From Stakelama pacifica (GTDB lineage Bacteria; Pseudomonadota; Alphaproteobacteria; Sphingomonadales; Sphingomonadaceae), in contig NZ_SNWD01000013.1 in assembly GCF_004361835.1 (NCBI RefSeq), positions 1 through 64,000 of the forward strand: a stretch of DNA of 64,000 bases. Direction: 5' to 3'. The notes under the pieces are model-generated. The model was not told the origin of the DNA and made no database searches. It saw nothing but the letters and a program-made list of their open reading frames with translations. Below are positions 8,161 through 17,474 of the stretch, piece after piece; position 1 is the stretch's first letter, and the number at the start of each line of letters is the position of its first letter. A program made the translations under genes and the position numbers.

Positions 8161-9495
8161 TCAGGGCCGCAATGGGCCCCAGTTCGGGTCGGAGCCGCCA
8201 AGCGGCGTCGGAATATGACGCTCATTCACCCCGGTAAGATCCACCGACCAGATTTCTGCATTGCCCGATCCGCGACCGTTACGGAAGAAGGTGATGACGC
8301 GGCCATTGGGCGACCAGCTCGGCCCCTCATCGCCCCATCCGTCGGTCAGCAGCTTCTCATTGCCGCCCGACGGGCTCATCACGCCGATGCGGAAATTGCC
8401 CGTCATCTTCGTAAAGGCGATCAGGTCGCCGCGCGGACTCCACATCGGCGTCGCATAGCGTCCGCCGCCAAAGCTGATGCGATGCTGGTTCGAACCGTCG
8501 GCGTTCATCACGTAAAGCTGCTGACTGCCCGAACGATCGCTTTCGAACACGATCTGCGTTCCGTCGGGCGAGAAGCTGCCGCCTGTATCGATACCCGGCG
8601 TATTGGTCAGTTGCTGCGGCGCTCCGCCCGACATCGGCACGCGATAGATATCGGCATTGCCGCCGATCGACATGGTGAAGACCACCCAGCGGCCATCGGG
8701 CGAAACATGCGGCCCGAAGGCGAGATGGTTGCTCGACACCAGTTTGCGCGAGCGGCCGGTATTCAGGTCATACGCATAGATGGTCGGCCGCTGCCCTTCA
8801 TAGCTCATATACACGATCGTCTGCTGATTGGGCGCGAAGCGCGGCGTCAGTACGATCGACTGGCCATTGGTCAGGAAGCGGTGATTGGCACCGTCCTGAT
8901 CCATGATCGCGAGCCGTTTGATACGATGATCTTTCGGCCCGGTTTCCGACGCATAAACGATGCGGCTGTCGAAATACGGGCCTTCGCCGGTCAGCCGGGT
9001 ATAGACCGTATCGGCGCATTTATGCGCGGCGCGGCGCCAGTCGGCGGGCTGAACGACAAAGCCCTGCCGGGTAAGCTCGTTGCGCGCGAACACGTCATAG
9101 AGATAGCAACCGACGGTCAGCGTGCCGTCGCCATTGGCGCGAACATACCCCTGAACCAGCGACTGCGCGCCGGTCGTACCCCAATAATCAAAGGCAGGCG
9201 CCGACACCTGATCAAAGGAAACCGGGCGCAGCAGGTCCGGCCCCAGCGGGCGGAAGAGGCCTGATTTTTTAAGGTCATTGGTGATGACCTGCGCGAGCTG
9301 CTTACCGAGTTCGACCGTATTGCCCGCCGCGGTGTTCGCCGGTGCGACGGCCGGCATGGCGGGAATGGCGATCGGCATCGGCGCGGAAATGCCGCCGACG
9401 ACATCCACCTCGACCTGTGCCGCAGCCGGTCCGGCCGCCACCAGCGCCGCGAAGGGCGCAAGGGCAAGCGCTACCTTTCCGATTAGCCTGTGCAT
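8161..9495 (-). CDS. tolB: Tol-Pal system protein TolB
   Basis: The protein has 444 residues. The ATG at 9495 is chosen because GGAGGA lies 5 nt before it; an in-frame ATG 15 nt upstream has no such site. It has a signal peptide ending AAAQ and an N-terminal domain of about 150 residues. A beta-propeller follows with repeated signatures (FAPNQQTIVY, SPDGRWVVF, SPDGTQIVFESDRSGS, SPRGDLIAF, SPNGRVITF). It is a periplasmic partner of Pal and TolA. It lies 22 nt after tolA. Confidence 0.97.
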   Translation of the reverse strand: MHRLIGKVALALAPFAALVAAGPAAAQVEVDVVGGISAPMPIAIPAMPAVAPANTAAGNTVELGKQLAQVITNDLKKSGLFRPLGPDLLRPVSFDQVSAPAFDYWGTTGAQSLVQGYVRANGDGTLTVGCYLYDVFARNELTRQGFVVQPADWRRAAHKCADTVYTRLTGEGPYFDSRIVYASETGPKDHRIKRLAIMDQDGANHRFLTNGQSIVLTPRFAPNQQTIVYMSYEGQRPTIYAYDLNTGRSRKLVSSNHLAFGPHVSPDGRWVVFTMSIGGNADIYRVPMSGGAPQQLTNTPGIDTGGSFSPDGTQIVFESDRSGSQQLYVMNADGSNQHRISFGGGRYATPMWSPRGDLIAFTKMTGNFRIGVMSPSGGNEKLLTDGWGDEGPSWSPNGRVITFFRNGRGSGNAEIWSVDLTGVNERHIPTPLGGSDPNWGPLRP

Positions 9496-9517
9496 CTTTG
9501 TCCTCCGCATCGTGCCC

Positions 9518-10393
9518 TCATCCGGGCAGCTTGTAGTTCAGAATAATGTCTTTCCAGCCCTGACCGTTCACATCGTAAAATTCGGCCGGGAGGTCATAGG
9601 GCGCGCACGCAATGAATGCACTCATGGCGAGTTCGGCGACGCGCTGCGCATAGCGGCGATTTTCGCCGTCCACACCCGACTGGCCGCGCAACTGCGGTTT
9701 GGCGGCGAGCGAGCCGTCGCGATTCATCTGAATCCGGATTTTCGACGTGATCTCGTTCGCCCCGGGGCCGGGATTGGTGATGCGATTGGCGCACGGTTGC
9801 ACCTGACGCTGGATGGCATCGGCAAGTCCGGCCACGACCACCCCGCTGATATTCTGGGCGCGCGGCGTCACTGCCTTGCCCTTGCTGTTATCGGCAATGC
9901 CCTTCAGAAAATCATCGCCGAGCCGCGATCCGCGCGGCTTTTCGGGCTTCGCATTAGCGCTTTTGCCCTGTGACTTGGTCGGCGCGCTCTTTTCGGTCTT
10001 GCGGCTCGATTCCTTGCGCGAGGCGGTCTTGCTGTCCGACGATTTGTCGGAAGCCGGCTTGGGCTTTTCCGGCGCAGGCGTTTCAGACGGTTTGCTGGCC
10101 GGTGCCTTTTCCGGAGCGGGCGATTCGGGGGTGGGATCGCTCATCGAAGCACTCGACGGCGGCGGTGCGTCGCTGGGCTTCCCGATATCGGGCGCGATCG
10201 ATTCGGCGGGGGGTTCGATCGAGGACGGCGCGGCGGACTGCATCGCGACTTCATCGACCATGGACACGTCGATCGATTTCGAGTTGAGCTCCATAGGGCT
10301 CGACTGCTCGCGCAGGCCAAGCGACAACAGGCCGAACAAAGCGGCATGAAGGATCGCGGCACCGGCGAGCGCGCCTGCTTCGCCACGAGTCAT
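9518..10393 (-). CDS. tolA: TolA-type energy-transducing protein
   Basis: The protein has 291 residues. One N-terminal membrane helix (about residues 10-27) leads into a long Pro/Ser/Lys/Ala-rich periplasmic stalk (residues about 50-165). The C-terminal globular domain has Cys residues near 202 and 265 and ends in WKDIILNYKLPG. TolA links the TolQR motor to TolB and Pal across the periplasm. Sequence conservation in the stalk is low, so the name rests on layout and position between tolR and tolB. Confidence 0.9.
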   Translation of the reverse strand: MTRGEAGALAGAAILHAALFGLLSLGLREQSSPMELNSKSIDVSMVDEVAMQSAAPSSIEPPAESIAPDIGKPSDAPPPSSASMSDPTPESPAPEKAPASKPSETPAPEKPKPASDKSSDSKTASRKESSRKTEKSAPTKSQGKSANAKPEKPRGSRLGDDFLKGIADNSKGKAVTPRAQNISGVVVAGLADAIQRQVQPCANRITNPGPGANEITSKIRIQMNRDGSLAAKPQLRGQSGVDGENRRYAQRVAELAMSAFIACAPYDLPAEFYDVNGQGWKDIILNYKLPG

Positions 10394-10406
10394 GGCGTCC
10401 CCTTCT

Positions 10407-10841
10407 TCACCGCTGATCTTCGCCCGTGGTGACCAGCGCGACCTTGTTCATGCCGGCACGATTGAGCTCGCCCATCACGCGCATCACCTTGCCATAGCCG
10501 AGCGAACGGTCGGCGCGCAGAAAGACGCGCGGCGGTTCGCCGTCCGGCCCTTTGGCGCGCTTTGCGAGAACATCCGGCAGGATCCCCTCAGTCACCTCAT
10601 CCTGATCGACATAGATGCGCCCGTCGGCATCAATCGAAATCTGGACCGGCTTCGCCTCCTGATCGAGCGGCTTTGCGCGGCTGTCGGGCAGGTTGACCTG
10701 CACCCCGGCGGTCAGCAGCGGCGCGGTCACCATGAAGATGATGAGCAGCACCAGCATGACGTCGACAAGCGGCGTCACGTTGATTTCGGCCATCGGCGTC
10801 CGCCTGCCGCGCCCCCGCGACGAAGGAAGCTGCATCGCCAT
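10407..10841 (-). CDS. tolR: ExbD/TolR family protein TolR
   Basis: The protein has 144 residues. A short cytosolic N-terminus carries MAEINVTPLVDVMLVLLIIFMVT, the diagnostic TolR/ExbD stretch with the essential membrane Asp in PLVDVML. A periplasmic domain follows (VNLPDSRAKPL, VFLRADRSLGYGKVMRVMGEL). TolR forms the proton-driven TolQR motor. The start lies 5 nt past the tolQ stop. Confidence 0.96.
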   Translation of the reverse strand: MAMQLPSSRGRGRRTPMAEINVTPLVDVMLVLLIIFMVTAPLLTAGVQVNLPDSRAKPLDQEAKPVQISIDADGRIYVDQDEVTEGILPDVLAKRAKGPDGEPPRVFLRADRSLGYGKVMRVMGELNRAGMNKVALVTTGEDQR

Positions 10842-10846
10842 GTCGG

Positions 10847-11539
10847 TTACTCGCCCGCGTCGAGCTGACGACTGAGCGTCGTATGGAAGCCGTCGGCGAA
10901 GCGGTTCAGCCGCGCCTCGACCGAGTTGATGCGATGGCTGAAGCGGTTGTACGCAATCACTGCGGGAATCGCGGCGAACAGGCCGATGGCGGTCGCGAAC
11001 AGCGCCTCCGCAATGCCCGGCGCAACGACCGCAAGCGATGTGCTCTGTTCGCCCGCAATCGCCGTGAAGCTGCGCATAATGCCCCACACCGTGCCGAACA
11101 GGCCGACAAAGGGCGCGACCGATCCGACCGTGGCAAGGATGTTGAGCCGGTCGGCGAGCTGGTCGACTTCGGTCGCGACGGCGGCGCCCATTACCGTGCC
11201 GAGCCGCTCACGCGTCCCCTCGCGATCGATTGGGGCACGCTTGGTCGATCGGCGCCATTCGTTGACGCCCGCCGCGAACACGCGCGCCACCGACGTGTCG
11301 GCATCGCCGCGCATCCGGTAGAAGGCGTCGATATCGTCGGCGGCGCGATATTCCTTTTCGAACTGGTCGATCGATTTGCGCACCCCGCCGAGGCGGAACA
11401 GAAAGGTGAAGATGACCGTCCAGGTCCAGATGCTCGCGAAGAGCAGGCCCAGCATCACCAGCTTCACGACCCAGTCGGCCTGAAGAAACAGGGCGATGGG
11501 CGAAAGCGTCGCAGCGTCGGTGTTGAGTGCCAGGTCCAT
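10847..11539 (-). CDS. tolQ: MotA/TolQ/ExbB proton channel protein TolQ
   Basis: The protein has 230 residues with three membrane helices: about residues 18-42, then a pair near 130-155 (LATVGSVAPFVGLFGTVWGIM) and 168-195 (PGIAEALFATAIGLFAAIPAV). These last two motifs are the conserved TolQ/ExbB pore helices. It forms the inner-membrane proton channel with TolR. It lies 6 nt after ybgC, consistent with a ybgC-tolQRAB-pal operon. Confidence 0.97.
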   Translation of the reverse strand: MDLALNTDAATLSPIALFLQADWVVKLVMLGLLFASIWTWTVIFTFLFRLGGVRKSIDQFEKEYRAADDIDAFYRMRGDADTSVARVFAAGVNEWRRSTKRAPIDREGTRERLGTVMGAAVATEVDQLADRLNILATVGSVAPFVGLFGTVWGIMRSFTAIAGEQSTSLAVVAPGIAEALFATAIGLFAAIPAVIAYNRFSHRINSVEARLNRFADGFHTTLSRQLDAGE

Positions 11540-11545
11540 CGAGTG

Positions 11546-12004
11546 TCAGTTTCCCTTCCAGATCATCGGTTCGAACGCAGCGAGCCAGGACGCGGGTTGC
11601 CGCCGCGGCCGGCCCGAAGGCGCGACAAACGCCACCTGAACGCCGGCGCGCGCCAGAATGTCCTCCCCGCGCATGACCGTGTGATGAATATCAACGGCAG
11701 CCGCGCGGACTTTTGTCAGATGGCTCACCACCAGCAGCGCATCGTCGAGCCGGGCGGGGCTGAGATAGGCAAGATCGATCCCGCGCACCGCATAAGCGCC
11801 CTCCCCGCTCTCGAACGCAGTGCGCTGATCAATATCGAGCAGGCGCAGCATGTCCGAACGGGCGCGCTCCATATAGCGCAGATAGTTGGCGTGGTAGACG
11901 ATTCCCGAAAGGTCCGTATCCTCGAAATAAACACGCACCGGAAAGCGATGTTCGCGCGCTGCGAACCGGCCTCCGACGGGAATGTCCTGATCACTTACTG
12001 TCAT
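11546..12004 (-). CDS. ybgC: YbgC-type acyl-CoA thioesterase
   Basis: The protein has 152 residues and a hot-dog fold. The YbgC/4-hydroxybenzoyl-CoA thioesterase signature YFEDTDLSGIVYHANYLRYMERARSD is intact (about residues 26-51), with the catalytic Asp in EDTD. YbgC hydrolyses acyl-CoA or acyl-ACP and is the usual first gene of tol operons. It is 6 nt from tolQ. Confidence 0.95.
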   Translation of the reverse strand: MTVSDQDIPVGGRFAAREHRFPVRVYFEDTDLSGIVYHANYLRYMERARSDMLRLLDIDQRTAFESGEGAYAVRGIDLAYLSPARLDDALLVVSHLTKVRAAAVDIHHTVMRGEDILARAGVQVAFVAPSGRPRRQPASWLAAFEPMIWKGN

Positions 12005-12145
12005 GAACGCAACGGGTTAGCCCAGCCGACCCGGCGGGGAAAGGCGATTCATCGCAGCCCCGTACCGCGTCACCGTCGTCGCACACGATATTGATCCAAA
12101 ACATGGTTAATGCTTTATCTTTTCCCGGAGCGAGGAAAAGCAGCA

Positions 12146-12343
12146 ATGTCAAAACGATCAACATATCTGGCCGCGATCCTGGCGGCGGCAGGCGCTTCGA
12201 TCGTCGCATCGGCGATGGCCATGGGCCATTCGCTGTTTCCCGAAACCACCTGGGGCGACGTGCTCAGCGGTACGGTTATCGGCATTCTGACCGGCATTGC
12301 GGTCACCGCACTGCTGCATGCGCGCCACGGCCCGATTTCCTGA
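12146..12343 (+). CDS. small membrane protein, unknown function
   Basis: The protein has 65 residues from the ATG at 12146, which has GCGAGGAAA before it. Two hydrophobic segments (about residues 5-23 and 36-57) suggest a two-helix inner-membrane protein. Its stop is one base from the convergent ruvB stop. It sits on the plus strand between ybgC and ruvB. No family is recognised. Confidence 0.6.
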   Translation: MSKRSTYLAAILAAAGASIVASAMAMGHSLFPETTWGDVLSGTVIGILTGIAVTALLHARHGPIS

Positions 12344-12344
12344 T

Positions 12345-13370
12345 TCATACGTCGAACAGCCCGTCCTGAACGCCCGGCGGCGGGGCGATGCCGAGATGTT
12401 TCCACGCCGGACCGTTAAGGCAGCGCCCGCGCGCGGTGCGGGCGACCAGCCCGAGCTGGATCAGATAGGGCTCGATCACTTCCTCGATCGTGTCGCGCGG
12501 TTCGGAAAGGCCGGCCGCGATGGTCTCCACCCCCACCGGGCCGCCGCGATAGATATCGGCGATCATGTTGAGATAGCGCCGGTCCATCGCGTCCAGCCCC
12601 AGCGAATCGACCTCCAGCCGGTTGAGCGCCGCATCGGCGATCTTCGCGTCCACACTGGCGGCACCCGCAACATTGGCGAAGTCGCGAACGCGGCGCAGCA
12701 GCCGTCCGGCAATACGCGGCGTGCCGCGCGAACGCCGGGCGATTTCGCGTGCGCCGTCGCTTTCCATATGCAGGTCGAGCAGCCGCGCGGCACGGGTGAC
12801 GACGAGTTCGAGTTCATCGACGGTGTAGAAATTGAGCCGCACCGGGATCCCGAAACGATCGCGCAGCGGAGTCGTGAGCAGTCCCTGCCGGGTGGTCGCG
12901 CCGACCAGCGTGAAGCGCGGCAGGTCGATCCGCACGCTGCGCGCCGACGGCCCCTCCCCGATCATGATGTCGAGCGCGCGATCCTCCATCGCCGGATAGA
13001 GCACTTCCTCGACCGCCGGGGCGAGCCGGTGAATCTCGTCGATGAAGAGGACATCGCCATCCTCCAGATTGGTGAGCAACGCGGCGAGATCGCCTGATTT
13101 GGCGATCACCGGGCCGGAGGTCGCGCGAAAGCCCACCCCCATTTCGCGCGCCATGATCTGCGCGAGCGTCGTCTTGCCGAGGCCCGGCGGGCCGAAGAAC
13201 AGCACATGGTCGAGCGCATCGCCGCGCGAACGCGCCGCTTCGATGAACACGCGCAGATTCTCCCGCGCGCCCTTTTGCCCGATAAATTCATCGAGGCTTT
13301 TGGGACGCAGCGCAGCATCGACATCCTCCGGCTTGCGCTGGCTGGTCAAAACGCGATCGGCATCATTCAT
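12345..13370 (-). CDS. ruvB: Holliday junction branch migration ATPase RuvB
   Basis: The protein has 341 residues from the ATG that begins MNDADRVL, matching the normal RuvB length. It has Walker [13 protein letters not shown] (about 56-67), Walker B DEIHR, sensor [18 protein letters not shown] and the C-terminal winged helix ([14 protein letters not shown]). The hexameric motor drives branch migration with RuvA. In this window ruvA lies about 640 nt upstream, separated by a plus-strand gene. Confidence 0.98.
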   Translation of the reverse strand: MNDADRVLTSQRKPEDVDAALRPKSLDEFIGQKGARENLRVFIEAARSRGDALDHVLFFGPPGLGKTTLAQIMAREMGVGFRATSGPVIAKSGDLAALLTNLEDGDVLFIDEIHRLAPAVEEVLYPAMEDRALDIMIGEGPSARSVRIDLPRFTLVGATTRQGLLTTPLRDRFGIPVRLNFYTVDELELVVTRAARLLDLHMESDGAREIARRSRGTPRIAGRLLRRVRDFANVAGAASVDAKIADAALNRLEVDSLGLDAMDRRYLNMIADIYRGGPVGVETIAAGLSEPRDTIEEVIEPYLIQLGLVARTARGRCLNGPAWKHLGIAPPPGVQDGLFDV

Positions 13371-13467
13371 ACGCCGTTCCGTAGCGGCCCGGTGCAAAGG
13401 CTGTCGAGCCGAAGCGAACATGAAACGTTAACAAATAGTGCCTTATGCAGGGGCCGACGGAGGACAT

Positions 13468-13989
13468 ATGTATACAGTAAACCGCCTCTTGGCCGATCAG
13501 GAATCGCTGGGCGATGCGCTTCGGGCGCTTTGCGCAATATGCGCGCGCTGCGAGCCGCCGGAACGCGCGGCCTTGTCCGAGATACGCTGGCGCTTTGCGC
13601 GAGGGCTGATGCGTCACCTGCCGCTGAAGGACCGGATCGTCTATAGCCGCCTTCGCCTGCATCCGGACCCTGCGGTCGTTGCGGTCGCCGAACGCTATTC
13701 GGCCGAAGCGCATCAGATGTATGAGGCTTTTCTGGCCTATAGCGAACGCTGGACGCCGGAGGCGGTTGAAGCTGACTGGGCCGGCTATTGCGCGCATATG
13801 CGGCTGATGACGCACGGGCTGGAGGAACGGGTGGCGCGCGAAAAAGCCGAGCTGCTCCCGCATCTTGCCACTGCGCCGGCGGTTCCGGCGGAGCGCCGCG
13901 ACGGCGACCGCAACTGGGCGGCCGACGGGTGGCGGATGCGCGAGTTGCTTGGCATCGATCGGCCGAGCGACGAATCGGAAGCGGCATAA
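13468..13989 (+). CDS. hemerythrin-like HHE-domain protein (tentative)
   Basis: The protein has 173 residues from the ATG with GGAGGA just before it. It is an all-helical protein. The spacing of RHLPLKDRIVYSRL, SAEAHQMYEAFLAY, YCAHMRLMTHGLEERVAREKAELLPHL resembles hemerythrin HHE proteins, in which paired helices hold a diiron or sensory site. Several expected His/Glu ligands are not obvious, so metal binding is uncertain. It lies between ruvA and ruvB on the opposite strand. Confidence 0.55.
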   Translation: MYTVNRLLADQESLGDALRALCAICARCEPPERAALSEIRWRFARGLMRHLPLKDRIVYSRLRLHPDPAVVAVAERYSAEAHQMYEAFLAYSERWTPEAVEADWAGYCAHMRLMTHGLEERVAREKAELLPHLATAPAVPAERRDGDRNWAADGWRMRELLGIDRPSDESEAA

Positions 13990-14010
13990 TCCCGGCCGGT
14001 TGCACGCCGG

Positions 14011-14607
14011 TCATTTCGCCGCCTTTCTGAGCGCCAGGCGGACCAGCGCGTCGAAGCTGGCCCCGTCGCCCAGCTCTTCTTCCGCCGCTTTCACTGCGCT
14101 GCCCGCTTCATTCGGTTTGAAGCCGAGGTTGAGCAGCGCCGATACCGCATCGGCGGCTGCGCCCGCGACCGGCATCCCGGTGCCGCCGACGGGCGCGAAG
14201 GCGATCGCGCCGACCTTGTCCTTCAGTTCATTGACGATCCGCTGGGCGAGTTTGGGGCCGACGCCATTGGCGCGCGCGACCATCGCCTTGTCGCCCTTCG
14301 CCACCGCCGAATGGACTTCATCGGGAGAGAGAGTCGAGAGGATGGCAAGCGCGACGCGCGCACCCACCCCCTGAACGCTGGTGAGCAGGCGGAACCAGTC
14401 GCGTTCGTCCGCCGTGGCAAAGCCCATCAGCCGGATCGAATCCTCCGACACCAGCATTTCGGTGTGAACCGTGACGAACTCGCCATGCGCCGAAAGCGCG
14501 TCGAGCGTCCGTGCCGAGGCACCGACCAGATAGCCGACGCCGTTGACATCGATCACCGCATGATCGGCGCCGCTCGATTCGAGCCGTCCTTTCAGATGCG
14601 CGATCAT
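14011..14607 (-). CDS. ruvA: Holliday junction branch migration protein RuvA
   Basis: The protein has 198 residues from [11 protein letters not shown], the standard RuvA start. The N-terminal OB-fold includes [11 protein letters not shown]. Two helix-hairpin-helix motifs are visible ([16 protein letters not shown] and [16 protein letters not shown]), followed by the mobile C-terminal domain that binds RuvB ([15 protein letters not shown]). It grips four-way junction DNA and loads RuvB. A 33-nt dispersed repeat starts 11 nt upstream of the ATG. Confidence 0.98.
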   Translation of the reverse strand: MIAHLKGRLESSGADHAVIDVNGVGYLVGASARTLDALSAHGEFVTVHTEMLVSEDSIRLMGFATADERDWFRLLTSVQGVGARVALAILSTLSPDEVHSAVAKGDKAMVARANGVGPKLAQRIVNELKDKVGAIAFAPVGGTGMPVAGAAADAVSALLNLGFKPNEAGSAVKAAEEELGDGASFDALVRLALRKAAK

Positions 14608-14617
14608 GCCGGTGCTC

Positions 14618-14650
14618 CGGAAGTTGTGGAAGTTGAGACCAGGTCCCCCC
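14618..14650 (-). repeat. 33-nt dispersed repeat (NFHNFRS type), copy 2
   Basis: It matches the repeat at 171-203 at 29 of 33 positions in inverted orientation. It sits in the ruvA 5' region, so any ruvA transcript starting upstream would carry it. Confidence 0.75.
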
Positions 14651-14776
14651 TCCCTGCCCCTTGCCCACAGAGCGGGTGACAGCAACACATAAGCGGAGAG
14701 CGGCGAGCGGCGTTCATCATCACCGGCGGTACATATACGGAACGGGGGTGTGTAGGAAAGCCGGAAAGCGATCGCC

Positions 14777-15892
14777 TCAGGGTCGACGTCGCACGAAAAG
14801 CGGCGAAAGGGCAAGCAATGCAAAAACGACGCTGGATGCAGCGACCCCGCATTGCTCCAGCAACGCGCCGAACAGCGGTGCCCCCGCGACCTGCCCCGCC
14901 GCCAGTGCGAGAAAGCCGATGGTAAGCGCGGTTGCTGGTCGGTCGGGCAGCGCAGCGACGCCCCAGAGCAGATAGACGCTGGACAGGCCGATATAGGCGG
15001 CGCCGAACAACCCTCCCGCCGCCATTGCCGCGAGCGGCGAAGGGAGGAGGCCAAGCATGGCAATGGCAAATGCAGCCATCAGAAGCGCCGTGCGATGCGT
15101 CGCGATGAGACCGAAGCGGCGAACCACACTGCCGCACCCGCTTCCCACGAGCCCGAAAACGCCGATGACGAACCACAGATAGTCGATCCGTGCGCCCGAC
15201 CATCCGAGCGTCTGCGCGATGATCGAACCACCGAACGACCAGATCGCAGTGCTTGCCGCGCCCGTCAGAAATGCCGCGAGTGACAGGCGTTTCAGATCAG
15301 GGGTGAAGAAAGGCCGGAGAGGTCGCTTCGCTGCGCCCTTACCCTTCGGCACGACCAGTAGGACCACCCCGGTTTCGACGAGCGCAAACCCCGTGAACCC
15401 GGCAAAACAAAGCCGCCAGTCGCTGCCGGGAAACAGCGCCGCGGGTGCCGACAATGCGACCCCCGCGCTGGTCCCGGCATTGATGATGCTGTTGGCGCGC
15501 TCCTGCGCAGTCGGGGCGATACGCAGGGCGACCGCAGCGGCGAGCGGGGGCGAGGCAAGTCCGGTACTCGTCCCGGCGAACAGCACCGCCGCGCCCAGCG
15601 CGACACCATTGGGAGCAAGTGCGATCCCGGCCATGCCGAGCGCCGCTATGCCTGCGGCAAGCACCGCCACGCCGCGCGGTCCGATCCGTTGGGTGAGCCG
15701 CGCCGAAACAAGGATCGCGACGCAATAGCCGAAAAACGAGCCCCCGGCGATCAGGCCGCTGAACGAGGCAGAGAGCGACAGTTCCGCAGCGATTGCAGGG
15801 AGGAATAAGCCGAAGGCGAAGCGGGCAAAGCCGTAGCAGACCGCGATCAGGGCAAAGCCGCCGGCGATGAGCGGCCAGGTGCGATCACGCAT
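14777..15892 (-). CDS. MFS transporter (YbfB/YjiJ-like)
   Basis: About 371 residues from the ATG at 15892, overlapping the end of the tetR gene by 8 nt. Roughly twelve hydrophobic segments are present, and the N-terminal [13 protein letters not shown] resembles the YbfB/YjiJ branch of the major facilitator superfamily. The substrate is unknown. The overlap with a TetR gene indicates a regulated export or uptake operon. The pair separates ruvC from ruvA. Confidence 0.85.
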   Translation of the reverse strand: MRDRTWPLIAGGFALIAVCYGFARFAFGLFLPAIAAELSLSASFSGLIAGGSFFGYCVAILVSARLTQRIGPRGVAVLAAGIAALGMAGIALAPNGVALGAAVLFAGTSTGLASPPLAAAVALRIAPTAQERANSIINAGTSAGVALSAPAALFPGSDWRLCFAGFTGFALVETGVVLLVVPKGKGAAKRPLRPFFTPDLKRLSLAAFLTGAASTAIWSFGGSIIAQTLGWSGARIDYLWFVIGVFGLVGSGCGSVVRRFGLIATHRTALLMAAFAIAMLGLLPSPLAAMAAGGLFGAAYIGLSSVYLLWGVAALPDRPATALTIGFLALAAGQVAGAPLFGALLEQCGVAASSVVFALLALSPLFVRRRP

Positions 15893-16439
15893 ACGCTGCG
15901 CCCGACCGGATATGCGCGGCAGCGAGGAGCGTGGCGGCGGCCGCCCGCGCATCGGCCACTGCCGCTCTGCCGCGATAGACCGCGGCATGCGTCGCGCCTT
16001 CGAACAGGATCAGGATTTGCCCGGCAAGCGCATCGTCGCGTCGGCCGAGATCGCTGGCCACGCAATCGCCGATCAGGTCGAGCGTCTGTTGCTTCTGTGC
16101 CGTCAGCCGGGTTTGCGCGCGGGCGTCGCCCTCCCCAATCTCGCGCGCGGCGCGCAGGAAGAAGCAGCCATTGGCCCCTTGCGTTTCGAACCAGTCGCCA
16201 AGCGCGGCGAATAGCGCGTCCGTGCCGGTGCGCGGCATGGCGGCGAGAAACCGCTTTGCCCGCGCGTCGAGAATCGCGGCGATCAGCGCCTGACGGCTTC
16301 CGACATGTTTGTAAAAGGTGCGGCTCGACACTCCGGCGGCATCGGTCAGGCGGTCGATGCTGGTGGCGGAAAAGCCGTTGCGGTCGAGCAGCTTTTCGGC
16401 AGCGGAGAGGATAGCGTCGGTATCGGTCATGCGACCCAT
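15885..16439 (-). CDS. TetR/AcrR family transcriptional regulator
   Basis: The protein has 184 residues. The N-terminal TetR helix-turn-helix is clear (AILSAAEKLLDRNGFSATSIDRLTDAAGVSSRTFYKHVGSR, written here to show the fold). The C-terminal domain is variable and would bind a ligand. A second ATG at 16430 is possible, since the first overlaps a 22-bp palindrome. That palindrome, at the promoter, suggests autorepression together with the MFS gene. Confidence 0.9.
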   Translation of the reverse strand: MGRMTDTDAILSAAEKLLDRNGFSATSIDRLTDAAGVSSRTFYKHVGSRQALIAAILDARAKRFLAAMPRTGTDALFAALGDWFETQGANGCFFLRAAREIGEGDARAQTRLTAQKQQTLDLIGDCVASDLGRRDDALAGQILILFEGATHAAVYRGRAAVADARAAAATLLAAAHIRSGAAYA

Positions 16440-16459
16440 GTAAAACGATCGTTTTACAT
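16438..16459. promoter_or_regulatory. perfect 22-bp palindrome, putative TetR operator
   Basis: The half-site ATGTAAAACGA meets its exact complement across the GATC centre. It overlaps or directly precedes the tetR start. Position and symmetry fit autoregulation by the TetR protein. Confidence 0.75.
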
Positions 16460-16560
16460 TTCAAGCGCGGCAATCGTGCTCGCCTGACCGGAGCCCGGTG
16501 CGGCGAGGCACACCGGCCCGCAGGTTCGGAGACGTAATTAGGTGGGCCCCGGAAGGAGAG

Positions 16561-17052
16561 TCAGCGCACCTTCACCCGCCGGGCGCTGGCGAGGTGGTGG
16601 GCGTGGCAGATGGCGACGGCGAGCGCGTCGGCGGCGTCGGCTCCGGCGATTTTAACGCCGGGAAGGAGGCGCTGGATCATGGCATGGACCTGCGGCTTTT
16701 CGGCATTGCCGACGCCGACCACCGATTTTTTGACCAGCCGCGCGGCATATTCGCCGACCTCTATGCCGGTGCGCGCGGCGGCGCAGATGACCACGCCGCG
16801 CGCCTGACCCAGTTTCAACGTGGTTTGCGGATTGGTGTTGACGAACACTTCCTCCACCGCAGCCGTATCGGGGGCGTGGTCGGCCATCAGCGCAGCGATC
16901 ATCGAATCGAGATGCGAGAGGCGGCGGGGCAGCGGCTCCTTCGCATCGGTTTTGAGCTGACCGTTGCCGAGGTGCGACAGGCGGTTCCCGTCCGCCCGGA
17001 TAACGCCCCAGCCGGTCGTGCCAAGGCCGGGATCAAGGCCGAGAATGATCAT
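16561..17052 (-). CDS. ruvC: crossover junction endodeoxyribonuclease RuvC
   Basis: The protein has 163 residues and the RNase H-like fold. Catalytic acidic residues are seen in [11 protein letters not shown] (Asp7), AAVEEVFVN (Glu) and [14 protein letters not shown] (two Asp). It resolves Holliday junctions handed over by RuvAB. The start overlaps the stop of the upstream DUF559 gene by ATGA, so translation is coupled to that gene rather than to yebC. Confidence 0.97.
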   Translation of the reverse strand: MIILGLDPGLGTTGWGVIRADGNRLSHLGNGQLKTDAKEPLPRRLSHLDSMIAALMADHAPDTAAVEEVFVNTNPQTTLKLGQARGVVICAAARTGIEVGEYAARLVKKSVVGVGNAEKPQVHAMIQRLLPGVKIAGADAADALAVAICHAHHLASARRVKVR

Positions 17053-17462
17053 GATGTAGCGATATCAAGCCCCTCCCCATTTGGGGAGGGGTTGGGGTGG
17101 GGCCGACCCGGCCAGCGATCCGGCGTTGCGTTTGCGGTCGCGAGGATATGCTCCAGCACCCCCGTCATATTGTTTCGGACTTCCGCATTGGTGAAGCGCA
17201 GCGTGCGATAGCCCAGTTCTGAAAGGGTGGTGTCGCGGCGGGCGTCCGATTCCATGTCATGGGTGTCGCCGTCGATTTCTATGATCAGCGCCTTTGCGGG
17301 GCAGAGAAAGTCGCAGACGAACGGGCCGATCACCGACTGGCGGCGGAATTTATAGCCGCTGAGTTGGGAGTTGGACAGATGGCGCCAGAGGCGCTTTTCC
17401 CATTCGGTGGGGTTGTTGCGCATGTGTCGGGCGTGGGTGGTTAGGGTTGCGGGATTTGTCAC
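17049..17462 (-). CDS. DUF559 endonuclease-like protein (Vsr-like fold)
   Basis: About 137 residues from GTG at 17462. GTG at 17480 would start inside a repeat, and ATG at 17423 is also possible. The DUF559 pattern is clear: [16 protein letters not shown], then [16 protein letters not shown], then [12 protein letters not shown] and [13 protein letters not shown]. Family members resemble very-short-patch-repair nucleases, with the catalytic Asp/Glu in the DF and EIDG strands; the biological role is not established. The last 15 or so codons ([11 protein letters not shown]) are encoded by a hairpin repeat, and an inverted copy lies just before the gene. Confidence 0.85.
   Translation of the reverse strand: MTNPATLTTHARHMRNNPTEWEKRLWRHLSNSQLSGYKFRRQSVIGPFVCDFLCPAKALIIEIDGDTHDMESDARRDTTLSELGYRTLRFTNAEVRNNMTGVLEHILATANATPDRWPGRPHPNPSPNGEGLDIATS
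17069..17103. repeat. hairpin repeat, left copy, at the 3' end of the DUF559 gene
   Basis: A 9-bp C/G stem (17070-17078 with 17083-17091) is followed by TTGGGGTGGGG. It matches the reverse complement of the copy at 17475-17507 at 31 of 33 positions. The two differences fall at the inner edge of the stem. Confidence 0.85.
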
Positions 17463-17474
17463 TCTTGCCGCTTT

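Noticed and set aside
16500..16565. GC-rich hairpin sequence with CCGGAAGG, resembling the tip of SRP (4.5S) RNA
   Set aside because: The flanking conserved bases of the SRP RNA (GGUCAG and AGCAGCC) are absent and no long pairing stem was found.
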